In this document: positions 9,826 to 18,393 of the stretch, piece by piece
Layout of the letters: each line of letters starts with the position of its first letter
Numbering within the stretch: position 1 is the stretch's first letter
Source of the DNA: Streptomyces sp. RPA4-2
Lineage (GTDB): Bacteria > Actinomycetota > Actinomycetes > Streptomycetales > Streptomycetaceae
NCBI RefSeq assembly: GCF_012273515.2
Contig: NZ_CP050975.2
Location: 9,424,001 to 9,488,000 of the forward strand
Length of the DNA: 64,000 bases
Direction of reading: 5' to 3'
The notes under the pieces: generated by a model
What the model was told of the DNA's origin: nothing
What the model saw: the letters and a program-made list of their open reading frames with translations, nothing else
Databases searched by the model: none
Translations under genes and position numbers: made by a program

Positions 9826-9924
9826 GCTCTGCTCTCCTCGGGGTACGAGATGGGACGTCATTCACCCTCACGCGCGAAGCGCGTCTCCCGAAACGTCCTG
9901 CGGTACCTGTCCGAGGGCAGTTCT

Positions 9925-9980
9925 GTTGCCCACAGGGGCAACCCGGCGTGCCGGCCGCGCTGTTGCCCTCACCGTTGCCC
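9925..9980. promoter_or_regulatory. Cluster of four GTTGCCC half-sites between divergent eCIS genes
   Basis: In the 230-base divergent spacer between the sheath operon and the cargo gene, GTTGCCC occurs at 9925-9931, its reverse complement GGGCAAC at 9936-9942, and two more direct copies at 9962-9968 and 9974-9980. The first pair is a perfect inverted repeat with a 4-base gap. Spacing and clustering fit an operator for a dimeric regulator controlling both directions. The nearby LuxR-type regulators are the obvious candidates, but this is inference. Confidence 0.5.
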
Positions 9981-10055
9981 CCGAGTGCGTTCCCGCGACC
10001 CCCTTCGTCCGGTAGAGCTTGGAGGCTGCCGCACCCGCGTTCGAGGGGAGTCCCA

Positions 10056-11357
10056 GTGCACGCGCAGGACAAGGACACCGACAAGACCCGTGGCCGGGCA
10101 GGTGCGGCCGGCCCGGCCGCACGGGCTGCCGCGCCCGGGGCCGGCCGGCTCCAGGTGCTGCAGCGCGCCGCGGGCAACGCGGCGGTGGCCCGCGCCGTCG
10201 CGGAGCAACGCCAGGCGCGGGCCGAGGCCCAGGCGGAGGAGAACGCCCGGCGGGTGACGAACGGGGCCACGCCGGTGCAGCGCGCGGCCGCCGACGGCAC
10301 GAAGGAGAGCGCGTCGCCGGTGGTGTCCGGAGCGCCGGTCATCCAGCGCGCGGTGTGGACGTACAACGCCAGCACCCGGACCCACGACGTCATGGGCGGG
10401 CAGCGGTCGGGTGTCTGGCAGGAGGACGGCAACCCGCAGCACACCGCCACCTCGGCGCAGTTGGGTGCCGGGGCCCAGGCACATCACGGGGACAAGTACG
10501 ACGATGCCACCGGGCGTCACTTCGGCAGTGGCAACGTCGCCTTCTCGCAGCGCGGCACCATCCCCGACACGCCACAGGCTCACCGGGACGGCACCGCCTA
10601 CAAGGAGCGCGAGGCCCACGTTCGCCAGGCGCTGGTGGAGACCAAGAGGCGGCTGGCCACGGCCATCACCATGGTGAGCGTGAGCGCCGCCCCCAGCGGC
10701 CGGGTCCTCGACGCACTCCGGTCCGGGTTCCCGGGCTTCCAGCGGGCCACACCGCAGCAGATCCAGCCGCTCCTGGCCCATGTCGCCGAGGTGCTCCGCC
10801 GGATCCAGACGGGTCTGGACGCGGAGGGCGCACAGATCGCGCTGGCCGGGGAGACCGCCTGGTACGACCTCGGGGCACTCGGATCCAACCAGGCCAACGT
10901 GGCCGGGTGGGTCGCCCCCACCGTCGGCGAACGCCTCAATCCGCACGACAAGAAGAGTGAGAAACTGCCGACCATGGACGCGGGGCGCGAGGGCGCCATC
11001 AACCTGCGGTCCCTCGGCGAGAACGTCTGGTACATCGTCCACGAGGCCACGCACCGGTTCGCCGGCACGCTCGACTACCAGTACAGCCCGTACGAGCACG
11101 AGCTCAACGAGGACCGGGCCGACGTGGGGACGGCCCAGACGCTGGGGTGGAGTCAGCAGAAGCTCGAGGAGTACTCGGCGGACCGGTTGGGCAAGCGGGT
11201 CGCCCGGGACGCGGACCAGTACACCGGCCAGGACGAGTCGGCCCATCCCGCGAAGCAGCTGAACTGGTACGCCATGGGCCCTCGGGCCCTGATGAACGCC
11301 GACTCCTACGCTCAGTTCGTCGTCGTGGCGACCGGGGGGACGCTGCCCCGGCGCTGA
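10056..11357 (+). CDS. Candidate eCIS cargo: aspzincin-like metalloprotease
   Basis: A protein of 433 residues with no signal peptide. The N-terminus (about 1-100) looks like a loading region: LQVLQRAAGNAAVARAV at 32-48, PVQR at 73-76 and PVIQR at 94-98. The first of these is the LQRxAGNxAV signature often seen at the start of proteins encoded by actinobacterial eCIS loci. The C-terminal domain carries HEATH (329-333) followed by GTLDYQY with Asp340. That is the HExxH plus GTxDxxY arrangement of aspzincin (M35-type) metalloproteases, where two His and one Asp bind zinc and Glu acts as base. GTG at 10056 is preceded by GAGGGGAG. The in-frame extension to 9948 enters the regulatory spacer and is rejected. 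It is divergent from the sheath operon. Protease fold: likely; cargo role: inferred. Confidence 0.78.
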   Translation: MHAQDKDTDKTRGRAGAAGPAARAAAPGAGRLQVLQRAAGNAAVARAVAEQRQARAEAQAEENARRVTNGATPVQRAAADGTKESASPVVSGAPVIQRAVWTYNASTRTHDVMGGQRSGVWQEDGNPQHTATSAQLGAGAQAHHGDKYDDATGRHFGSGNVAFSQRGTIPDTPQAHRDGTAYKEREAHVRQALVETKRRLATAITMVSVSAAPSGRVLDALRSGFPGFQRATPQQIQPLLAHVAEVLRRIQTGLDAEGAQIALAGETAWYDLGALGSNQANVAGWVAPTVGERLNPHDKKSEKLPTMDAGREGAINLRSLGENVWYIVHEATHRFAGTLDYQYSPYEHELNEDRADVGTAQTLGWSQQKLEEYSADRLGKRVARDADQYTGQDESAHPAKQLNWYAMGPRALMNADSYAQFVVVATGGTLPRR

Positions 11358-11475
11358 CGGACTTCCGCGGTGCGGGCGTCGCTGCCCGCGAGGCCACCCC
11401 TGCCTGCCTGTTCGTCCGGCGGCCGTACCCCTGTGACTCCTGACCGCCACCGTCACCACGGATAGCGTCCCGACG

Positions 11476-12900
11476 GTGAGTATGTGGACTTCTCTGGAAC
11501 CCGCGTCCGCGACCGTGGACCCGGGCGCGAGCACGCGCGTACGGCTGCGCCTGCGCAACACCGGCGACATCGTCGACGAGTACCGTTTCGAGCCGGTGGG
11601 TGGTGTCGCGCCGTGGACGACGGTGGAGCCGCAGACGCTGCGGCTCTATCCGGGGACGACGGGGACGGTGGAGCTGACGTTCGCGCCGCCGCGGACGCCG
11701 GACGCGGCGGCGGGCCCGAACCCGTACGCGGTGCGGATCACGCCGACCGAGCACCCCGAGGCGACGACGGTTCCCGAGGGGAACTTGACGATCACCCCGT
11801 TCACCGAGGTGCGGGCGGAGCTGGTGCCGCCCACCGTCAAAGGACGATTCAGGGGGCGCCCCAGGCTCGCGATCGACAATCTCGGCAATACGAAGCTGAC
11901 GGCGTCGGTCAGCGGGAGTGACAACGGGGATCACCTCTCGTACGACATCCATCCGAGCAACATCCAGATCGAGCCGGGGCGGGCCGCTTTCGTCAAGGCG
12001 ACGCTGAGGCCGCGGCAGATCATCTGGTTCGGGTCGAAGGAGCAGCGGCCCTACTCTCTCGCCGTCCAGCGGTCCGGGACCAAGGCGCTGCCCGTCGAGG
12101 GGACTTATGTGCAGCGGGGCTTCCTGCCCCGCTGGCTCGCCACGTTCCTGGGCGTCTTCATGGCCCTCGCCATCACGTTCGTGATGCTGTGGCTCGCGTA
12201 CAAGCCCCAGGTCCGCAGCTCCGCCACCGAGAAACTCCAGGAAGCCGGGATCAGTACCCTCCCCGCGCCCACCCCGAGCCTCCGGGCGGCGCCGAGTTCG
12301 GCTCCCGTTCAGGAGCCGACCACGCCCCAGGCGCAGCAGACGCCGGAAAGCGGCAGTGGCGGTGGGGGAGGCGGCGGCCCGGTGGCCAGTCCCAAGGCGA
12401 CCAAGAAGAAGGCGACGGGGCCGCTGCCCGCGTCCGACGTCGTCCTGCGCAACGTCACGACCAAGAAGTGCGCGGACATCCCGGGTTACGAGAAGGGACA
12501 ACCGAACGGTCCGGTACGGGAGTTCGTGTGCGACGGCACCGCTCATGACAACCAGCTCTGGAACCTCGAAGTGCGCGAGAGGGGTGGCGGACCCGAGAAG
12601 TCGGACCTGTTCCAGATCCGCAACGTCAAGGACCAACTCTGCGTGGACCTGCCCGACTACGGTGCCAAGCCGCCGCGCACGGGGGTGTTCGAGTTCCAGT
12701 GCGACGGCACGACCGCCGACAACCAGCTGTGGTGGCTCGACAAACAGGAGAGCGGCCACTACTGGATCCGCAACTATGCCAGCAACCACCTGTGCCTGGA
12801 CGTCTCCGGCTACGGCACGGGCGGCGACGACACCCCGTTGACGATCTTCTCCTGCAGCAACACCGACGACCAGGAATGGGACATCGTCCACCCCTCCTGA
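11476..12900 (+). CDS. Membrane-anchored Ig-like protein with ricin-type lectin tail
   Basis: A protein of 474 residues. Residues about 5-215 look like two beta-sandwich (Ig/ASPM-like) domains with repeated VRLRLRNTG and VELTFAPPR type strands. A single membrane helix spans about 219-242 (WLATFLGVFMALAITFVMLW). A Gly/Pro/Ser linker follows, then a beta-trefoil lectin from about 318 with three QxW-type repeats (NQLWNL, NQLWWL, DQEWDI). There is no signal peptide and Arg/Lys precede the helix, so I expect the beta-sandwich in the cytoplasm and the lectin outside. Residues 34-258 are encoded by DNA identical to the next gene. The GTG start (VSMWTSLEPA) matches that of the twin. Function unknown; a membrane contact for the eCIS particle is one possibility. 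Confidence 0.8.
   Translation: MSMWTSLEPASATVDPGASTRVRLRLRNTGDIVDEYRFEPVGGVAPWTTVEPQTLRLYPGTTGTVELTFAPPRTPDAAAGPNPYAVRITPTEHPEATTVPEGNLTITPFTEVRAELVPPTVKGRFRGRPRLAIDNLGNTKLTASVSGSDNGDHLSYDIHPSNIQIEPGRAAFVKATLRPRQIIWFGSKEQRPYSLAVQRSGTKALPVEGTYVQRGFLPRWLATFLGVFMALAITFVMLWLAYKPQVRSSATEKLQEAGISTLPAPTPSLRAAPSSAPVQEPTTPQAQQTPESGSGGGGGGGPVASPKATKKKATGPLPASDVVLRNVTTKKCADIPGYEKGQPNGPVREFVCDGTAHDNQLWNLEVRERGGGPEKSDLFQIRNVKDQLCVDLPDYGAKPPRTGVFEFQCDGTTADNQLWWLDKQESGHYWIRNYASNHLCLDVSGYGTGGDDTPLTIFSCSNTDDQEWDIVHPS
11575..12248 (+). repeat. 674-bp duplicated block, copy 1
   Basis: As far as I can read, this stretch is identical base for base to 13138-13811. It covers both Ig-like domains and the membrane helix of the twin genes, starting at the DEYRF codons and ending at KLQEAG. 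The bases before and after differ clearly. That points to recent duplication or gene conversion with exchange of the C-terminal module. Confidence 0.9.
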
Positions 12901-13038
12901 GGCCGCGGCCGGCCGACCCCGTTGCCACGGAGGGCAGTTCGGGCCGTCGGCAAAGGGCAGTCGACCGCAGACCTTCGGGCACCCACCGTGCCCCGACGCC
13001 TGCTGACGGGAGCCAACCCGCGGCCATAGCGTCGACAG

Positions 13039-14440
13039 GTGAGCCTTTGGACTTCGCTGGAGCCTGCCTCCAGCACTGTGGATCCCGGTGGCAGTACCAA
13101 GGTGCGGCTGCGCCTGCGCAATACCGGCGACGTGGTGGACGAGTACCGTTTCGAGCCGGTGGGTGGTGTCGCGCCGTGGACGACGGTGGAGCCGCAGACG
13201 CTGCGGCTCTATCCGGGGACGACGGGGACGGTGGAGCTGACGTTCGCGCCGCCGCGGACGCCGGACGCGGCGGCGGGCCCGAACCCGTACGCGGTGCGGA
13301 TCACGCCGACCGAGCACCCCGAGGCGACGACGGTTCCCGAGGGGAACTTGACGATCACCCCGTTCACCGAGGTGCGGGCGGAGCTGGTGCCGCCCACCGT
13401 CAAAGGACGATTCAGGGGGCGCCCCAGGCTCGCGATCGACAATCTCGGCAATACGAAGCTGACGGCGTCGGTCAGCGGGAGTGACAACGGGGATCACCTC
13501 TCGTACGACATCCATCCGAGCAACATCCAGATCGAGCCGGGGCGGGCCGCTTTCGTCAAGGCGACGCTGAGGCCGCGGCAGATCATCTGGTTCGGGTCGA
13601 AGGAGCAGCGGCCCTACTCTCTCGCCGTCCAGCGGTCCGGGACCAAGGCGCTGCCCGTCGAGGGGACTTATGTGCAGCGGGGCTTCCTGCCCCGCTGGCT
13701 CGCCACGTTCCTGGGCGTCTTCATGGCCCTCGCCATCACGTTCGTGATGCTGTGGCTCGCGTACAAGCCCCAGGTCCGCAGCTCCGCCACCGAGAAACTC
13801 CAGGAAGCCGGCGTCAGCACGCTGCCGCCCAGCCCCTCGGCGTCCCTTCCGCTCCCGCAGCCCTCGATTCCCCCGCAGGCCCCCCACGCAGGAGGCGGCC
13901 CCGTCTCCGACCGAGAAGCCGGCCGGTGGAGGCGGCGGGGGTGGCGGTTCCGAGAAGAAGAAGGAGACCAAGGCCCCTGAGGAGACCGCGGCGACCGCTG
14001 TCACGCGGCTGGCCGCGGACGATCCCGGCGTGCGGCACATCTGCTACCGGGCCTACGAGACGGGCGAGGGCTGGCAGAAGCCGGTATGCGACGGTGCCAT
14101 GGCGGGCACGGTGGGGCAGAACCGCCCGATCAAGTCCCTCAACCTCGCCGTGTCCGGCACCAAGGGCATGAACGGCAACGAATTCGTCCACGAGAAGGAG
14201 TGGCTGAACCCCTGGACGGGCGTGGCCGACGGCGTCGACCTGTACCTCGGAAGCACCAAGGCGGAGGACCCGTACATGCTCGCCTTCGGCGTCAACGTGA
14301 CCGAGGGCGGCATCTGCCAGAACGCGCACGTCCACGACCAGGCCTGGCTCGGCCTGCAGTGCAACACGCCCCCCAAGTACATCCTCGGCGGGACCTTCGA
14401 CCAGTCGCTCTGGCTCGAAGCCGTCAAGTTCACCGTGTGA
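13039..14440 (+). pseudogene. Twin membrane-anchored Ig-like protein with ChW-like tail (frame-disrupted)
   Basis: The twin of the preceding gene, with the same Ig-like domains and membrane helix. As sequenced the frame ends at 13980. The true C-terminus is in the next frame: PPTQEAAPSPTEKPAG, a Gly-rich linker, then DPGVRHICYRAYETGEGWQ, and so on to 14440. The step falls at a run of six C near 13880; removing one C restores one frame of 466 residues. The tail contains GEGWQKPVCDGAMAGTVGQN and a second similar unit ending FDQSLWLEAVKFTV. These resemble ChW (clostridial hydrophobic W) repeats, which bind cell-surface polymers. So the lectin of one twin is replaced by a ChW-like domain in the other. 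I suspect a sequencing indel, but phase variation at the C run cannot be excluded. Confidence 0.75.
13138..13811 (+). repeat. 674-bp duplicated block, copy 2
   Basis: Second copy of the block at 11575-12248, offset by 1,563 bp. The upstream codons (about 33) are only partly similar between the twins, and the downstream C-terminal modules are unrelated, so identity stops sharply at both ends. Confidence 0.9.
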
Positions 14441-14448
14441 CATGTCCC

Positions 14449-14485
14449 GCTGCCCGGCCGGTCCAGGAGGAACCGGCCGGGCAGC
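14449..14485. terminator. Hairpin between convergent genes
   Basis: A 14-bp perfect stem (GCTGCCCGGCCGGT with its complement) and a 9-base loop, in the gap between the twin gene (plus) and the AAA+ gene (minus). No T tract, as usual in this GC-rich background. It probably ends transcription from both sides. Confidence 0.7.
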
Positions 14486-14541
14486 AGGGCGTTTCGACAA
14501 CGGGCCGGGTCGGGCCGGAGAAGCGGGACCGCGGTCCGGAG

Positions 14542-16704
14542 CTACCAGGTGCCCTCGCCCGGCACCAGCCGGCCGGCCTTGCGGTACTCGCGCCGTGCGC
14601 CCTCCAGCAGGTCGGCCGTGGTGACCTCGGCGTCGCGGCCTGCGGCCGTGTAGGCGGCCGTGACGACGGCGCTGCGGATCGAACCACCGGCGAGTTCGAA
14701 GTCGCGGGCGACAGCGCGCGGGTCGATGCCGTCGGCGCGCGGCACATGGGTCAGGGCGTGCCGCCACAGGGCGAGGCGCTGGTCCGCGTCGGGGAACGGG
14801 AAGTCCACCACGAGGTCGAGGCGGCGGGTGAACGCCTCGTCGATGTTGGCGCGCAGGTTGGTCGTGAGCAGCGCGATGCCGTCGAAGGACTCGAGGCGCT
14901 GGAGAAGATAGGAACTCTCCATGTTGGCGTACCGATCGTGAGCGTCCTTGACCTCGGACCGTTTGCCGAACACGGAGTCGGCCTCGTCGAAGAGGAGGAC
15001 GGCATCGGTGCGGTCGGCCTCGGTGAAGATGCGCTCCAGGTTCTTCTCGGTCTCGCCGACGTACTTGTCGACGATGGAGGAGAGCTGCACGACGTAGAGG
15101 TCGAGGCCGAGTTCGGCGGCGACGACCTCGGCGGAGAGGGTCTTGCCGGTGCCGGAGTCGCCGGCGAACAGTCCGAGCACGCCCCGCCCGCGACCGCCGC
15201 CCGCGCTGAGCCGCCACTCCCCGAGCACGCGGTCGCGGTGGCGGGCACGCAGGGCCAGCTCGTGCAGTTGCAGGAGCGGTTTGTCGGGCAGGACGAGATC
15301 GTCCCAGCCCACGTCGGGACGGATCCGGCGGGCGTGCCGCTCGAGGCCGGAGGCGGACTGCTGCCGGGCGGCCAGGCGCAGATGGGCCGCGGTGAGCGCG
15401 CCGCCGTCGAACGCGGCGAGGTTCTGCGCGGCACGGGCGGCGCGCACGATGCGGTCACCGCCGAGCCGGTACGGCGCGACGACCGGCGCGAGGTCGAAGC
15501 CGGGCGCGACGCCGATGCCGGGCGGGGGTTCGAAGCCGGGCGGGGAATCCGGAAGGGGCACGGTGCCCGCGGTCCGCTCCGGTTCCGGCACCGCGTCGTC
15601 GGCCGGCCCCGCCCAGGGGCGGGCCTCGGACGAGGGTTCCTCGCCGAGCGCCGTCGCCCACGCCTCCACGGCACCGGACCGCAGCCGGGGCGCGTCCAGG
15701 ACGAGCGGATCACGGTGATCGCACCAGTGCGGATCGTAGGGGCGGGGATCGGCGAACAGTACGGCCACGTCCTCCACCGCCAGAGCCCGCATCAGCGGCG
15801 CGGGATCCTCCGGCAGCGGGGACACGACGACCGCGCAGTCCCGCAGCCGCGCCTCGCGCAGGAGTTCGGCGATCGGCTCTTGTACCGGGGTACCGCCGGG
15901 GGTGAAGTGGAGCGCGTCCCGTCCGGACCGGCGCAGGGCGGCCGCGGCGCAGGCGAGACCGTCTCCCGCCCGGTGCTCGCGCAGGTACACGGGGAGCGGC
16001 ACCCGGGTCAGGCGGTCGGCGAGCCGGAGCAGGAAGTCCTCGTCGTACCGCTCGCCGCGCACCGGAGCCCGCAGCCGGCGGACGTGGCCGCCCAGCGCGG
16101 CGTCGAGGGTGTCGTCGCCGAGGAGGTGCGCGACCAGCCGGTCGGAGACACGCAACGACCGGCTGAGGAAGGGACGTTCGGGTTCCTCGACCACGACGAG
16201 ACCCAGCGTGGACAGCGGAGCCGAGGGATGGAACCGGGCCCGTGCCGCGGCCTGGTGCGCGGGAAGCCCGCACAGGTCGAGGGCGAGCCCCGTGGTGGCC
16301 CGGCGGCGGCCGACGTCGTCGTTGAGGTAGCCGTACAGCGGCTCGAAGGTGCGCTCGAGGTCCGGTGCGAGGGCGATGAGCAGGATACGGACGTCCAGTT
16401 CCGTGAGCCCGAGGCGCCCGGCGAGCAGGTCCAGCCGGTCGCCCCGCTCGGGGCCCCGGTCCTCTTGGGGCCCGGGGCCCGGGCCGGCCGGTTCCAGGAG
16501 ATGCCGTACCGCCTCCTCGGACAGGTACAGGCCACGCAGGGGATCGGTCGCGGTGGGGTCGGTGGCGCTGCGCTGCTCGACGAGCAGGGCGACACGCTCG
16601 CGCAGCCGGGACAGGCGGGGGAGGAGCGCGTCGGCCGCTTCCGCGGGTACCACCTCGGTCGGGACGGGGGCGGCGGCGACGGTCCCGGGGACGTGCGGAG
16701 TCAC
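14542..16704 (-). CDS. eCIS AAA+ ATPase (Afp15-like)
   Basis: A protein of 720 residues. The AAA+ module is in the C-terminal third: Walker A GDSGTGKT at about 515-522, Walker B VLLFDEADSVF at about 568-578, then sensor/Arg-finger segments (LLTTNLRANIDEAFTRR). The N-terminal 450 residues are the long leader typical of the ATPases in Afp/PVC-type clusters (Afp15/Pvc15), thought to help particle assembly or cargo loading. GTG at 16704 overlaps the cap gene's stop by four bases (GTGA), so the two form an operon. The length is normal for the family. Confidence 0.92.
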   Translation of the reverse strand: MTPHVPGTVAAAPVPTEVVPAEAADALLPRLSRLRERVALLVEQRSATDPTATDPLRGLYLSEEAVRHLLEPAGPGPGPQEDRGPERGDRLDLLAGRLGLTELDVRILLIALAPDLERTFEPLYGYLNDDVGRRRATTGLALDLCGLPAHQAAARARFHPSAPLSTLGLVVVEEPERPFLSRSLRVSDRLVAHLLGDDTLDAALGGHVRRLRAPVRGERYDEDFLLRLADRLTRVPLPVYLREHRAGDGLACAAAALRRSGRDALHFTPGGTPVQEPIAELLREARLRDCAVVVSPLPEDPAPLMRALAVEDVAVLFADPRPYDPHWCDHRDPLVLDAPRLRSGAVEAWATALGEEPSSEARPWAGPADDAVPEPERTAGTVPLPDSPPGFEPPPGIGVAPGFDLAPVVAPYRLGGDRIVRAARAAQNLAAFDGGALTAAHLRLAARQQSASGLERHARRIRPDVGWDDLVLPDKPLLQLHELALRARHRDRVLGEWRLSAGGGRGRGVLGLFAGDSGTGKTLSAEVVAAELGLDLYVVQLSSIVDKYVGETEKNLERIFTEADRTDAVLLFDEADSVFGKRSEVKDAHDRYANMESSYLLQRLESFDGIALLTTNLRANIDEAFTRRLDLVVDFPFPDADQRLALWRHALTHVPRADGIDPRAVARDFELAGGSIRSAVVTAAYTAAGRDAEVTTADLLEGARREYRKAGRLVPGEGTW

Positions 16705-17420
16705 TTGGCCCGCTTCTCTCCGTCGGGCCGGCCAGTGGCCGGGTGATCCGCGTCGGGCGCGGTGCCGGCCGGTGCCGGTGCCGGTGCCGGTGCGCTCGTC
16801 AAGTGCCGGGCCTGGTGGTGCCGTTCGGGTGACCCCTCCAGCGTGCCGTCCATGCCGCGTACGCGCACGGCGGCGCCCTCCGTGACCGGCGGCCCGGCGT
16901 CGTACTCCGGGAACGCCGGGAACGGCGCGGTGACCACCAGGTCGAGCGAGGGCTTCAGTTCGCCCCCGAGCGCGGACCAGATCTCGGCCAGGGACCGTGA
17001 CTCGGTGTGCAGGCCCGCAACCGTCAGCGGTACGGACAGGCCCAGTGCGCCGAGCGCGCCGGGCAGTTGCTCGGGAGGGAGCACTTCGTGGGGAAGCAGC
17101 GTGGCCAGCACGGCGGACAGCAACCGGTGTTCGTCCTGCGGCTGTTTGGTCCAGGCCGTCACCAGATACGACAGCCGGAACCAGCGGGGCGGCTGGCGGC
17201 GGCGGAGCACGACACCACGCTCGTCACGTACGGCCATGGCACCGCGCTCACGGCGTCTGACGTCCTCGCGGATGTCGTACAGATACGTGTTGATGGCGGG
17301 CGCGTTGCGCCGGGCCGCCCACTCGCGGGTCGGCGCGTCGAAGGAGACGTCGATGCCGGAACCGTCCAGGGCACCGCTGTTGAGCAGCCGCTTGAGGACC
17401 TCGTCGACCTCGTGAATCAC
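16701..17420 (-). CDS. eCIS tube-terminator/cap protein, DUF4255 (Pvc16-like)
   Basis: A protein of 239 residues starting at GTG (VIHEVDEVLKRLLNSGALDG). Conserved segments are INTYLYDIREDVRRRE, RWFRLSYLVTAWT and EHRLLSAVLATLLPHEVLP. These are diagnostic of the Pvc16 N-terminal (DUF4255) family, which caps the top of the tube and sheath. The last about 50 residues are a Pro/Ala-rich tail. The frame stays open another 49 codons upstream through a short repeat; I reject that part because the family starts at the IHEVDEVL segment and a GCGGGAG site precedes it. Confidence 0.9.
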   Translation of the reverse strand: MIHEVDEVLKRLLNSGALDGSGIDVSFDAPTREWAARRNAPAINTYLYDIREDVRRRERGAMAVRDERGVVLRRRQPPRWFRLSYLVTAWTKQPQDEHRLLSAVLATLLPHEVLPPEQLPGALGALGLSVPLTVAGLHTESRSLAEIWSALGGELKPSLDLVVTAPFPAFPEYDAGPPVTEGAAVRVRGMDGTLEGSPERHHQARHLTSAPAPAPAPAGTAPDADHPATGRPDGEKRAK

Positions 17421-17445
17421 CGTCGTGCTCCCGCCGCGCCGTGCT

Positions 17446-17475
17446 GTGCCGTGTTGAGATGTGCCGTGTTGAGAT
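17446..17475. repeat. Two tandem 15-bp repeats upstream of the cap gene
   Basis: GTGCCGTGTTGAGAT occurs twice in direct succession (17446-17460, 17461-17475), with partial copies on either side. It lies in the leader of the DUF4255 gene, between it and the response-regulator gene. Possible slippage product or regulatory array. Confidence 0.55.
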
Positions 17476-17541
17476 GTGCTGTGTGTCCGCCGCGCACCGT
17501 CATGTCCCGTTCGAGAGACCCCATGTGAAGGACCGTCGGGC

Positions 17542-18204
17542 TCAGATGTAGCCTTCCCGGAGTGCATAGGCCACGGCGTGCGCGCGATTGCGCAGGTGGA
17601 GCCGGGTGGTCAGCCCGTGCATGACGTTCTTGACGGTCCGTTCGGAGTAGGAGAGTTTGCTCGCTATCTCTCCGGTGTCCATTCCTTCGGCGATGAGCCT
17701 CAGGACGTCGATCTCACGCGGTACCAGGCCGGCCAGCGGAGCGCCGGGCCGGCCGGCCGCGGTCCGCTGGAGCGAGCCCACCTGAGTGATGAGGCGTCCC
17801 AACAGATCCGCGGGCAGGTCACCGTCACCCCGTGACGCCGCGAGCACGGCCTGCACCAGACGGTGCGCGCTGGCCTCGTGGCGCCAGACGATGGCTCCGA
17901 CACCGCACTCGATGACGTCCAGGAGCTCCGCCTCGCGGATCGCGCCCACCACCAGGACGGCGCGTGCCCCCTCGCTGCGCACCAGCCGGCGCAGCCGGGA
18001 GAGCGTCGCCTCGTCCGGGCTCTCGTTGACCAGGACGGCCACCGCGCCGGGGCCGGCCTCCGCGCCGTCGAGGAGATCGATGACCGGGTGCTGCCCCAAC
18101 TGGCTGCGGACCCCTGCCTGGGAGATCGGATCGGGCGCCTGGACCACCACCGGAATGCGGTTTCCGGAGTCCACCGCGCGGGGCTCGGCCTGCCGGTGTG
18201 ACAC
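17542..18204 (-). CDS. LuxR/NarL-type response regulator-like transcription factor
   Basis: A protein of 220 residues starting at GTG (VSHRQAEPRAVDSGNRIPVV). Residues about 15-135 form a receiver-like domain (VVVQAPDPISQAGVRSQL, then AVAVLVNESPD and ARAVLVVGAI). The usual phospho-acceptor Asp after the third strand is not obvious (VLVNE), so it may be an atypical receiver. The C-terminal 65 residues are a LuxR helix-turn-helix (LVPREIDVLRLIAEGMDTGE, then IASKLSYSERTVKNVMHGL). It lies between the cap gene and the divergent large LuxR-type ATPase, the usual place for an eCIS regulator. I infer control of the injection-system genes. Confidence 0.85.
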   Translation of the reverse strand: MSHRQAEPRAVDSGNRIPVVVQAPDPISQAGVRSQLGQHPVIDLLDGAEAGPGAVAVLVNESPDEATLSRLRRLVRSEGARAVLVVGAIREAELLDVIECGVGAIVWRHEASAHRLVQAVLAASRGDGDLPADLLGRLITQVGSLQRTAAGRPGAPLAGLVPREIDVLRLIAEGMDTGEIASKLSYSERTVKNVMHGLTTRLHLRNRAHAVAYALREGYI

Positions 18205-18393
18205 GCCTGCGTCAGTGGTCCGTAATGAACTGCGCAACCGTTTCTCCCAAATCCACGTACTCGTCGCCCCTGTGCCGGCAGTGGCCGAAGGGCTTGTCCC
18301 AGACTTCTGCGCCTGGTGTGTCCCGCGCAATCGTGGAGGACCACGAGACGTACCACGAGATCGATCATGAAAAGTTCACGACAGGAGGCAGCG

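Noticed and set aside
11104..14040. Open frame of 978 codons on the minus strand across the twin genes
   Set aside because: It is the antisense of the duplicated block (hence repeated text) and has no start or domain support.
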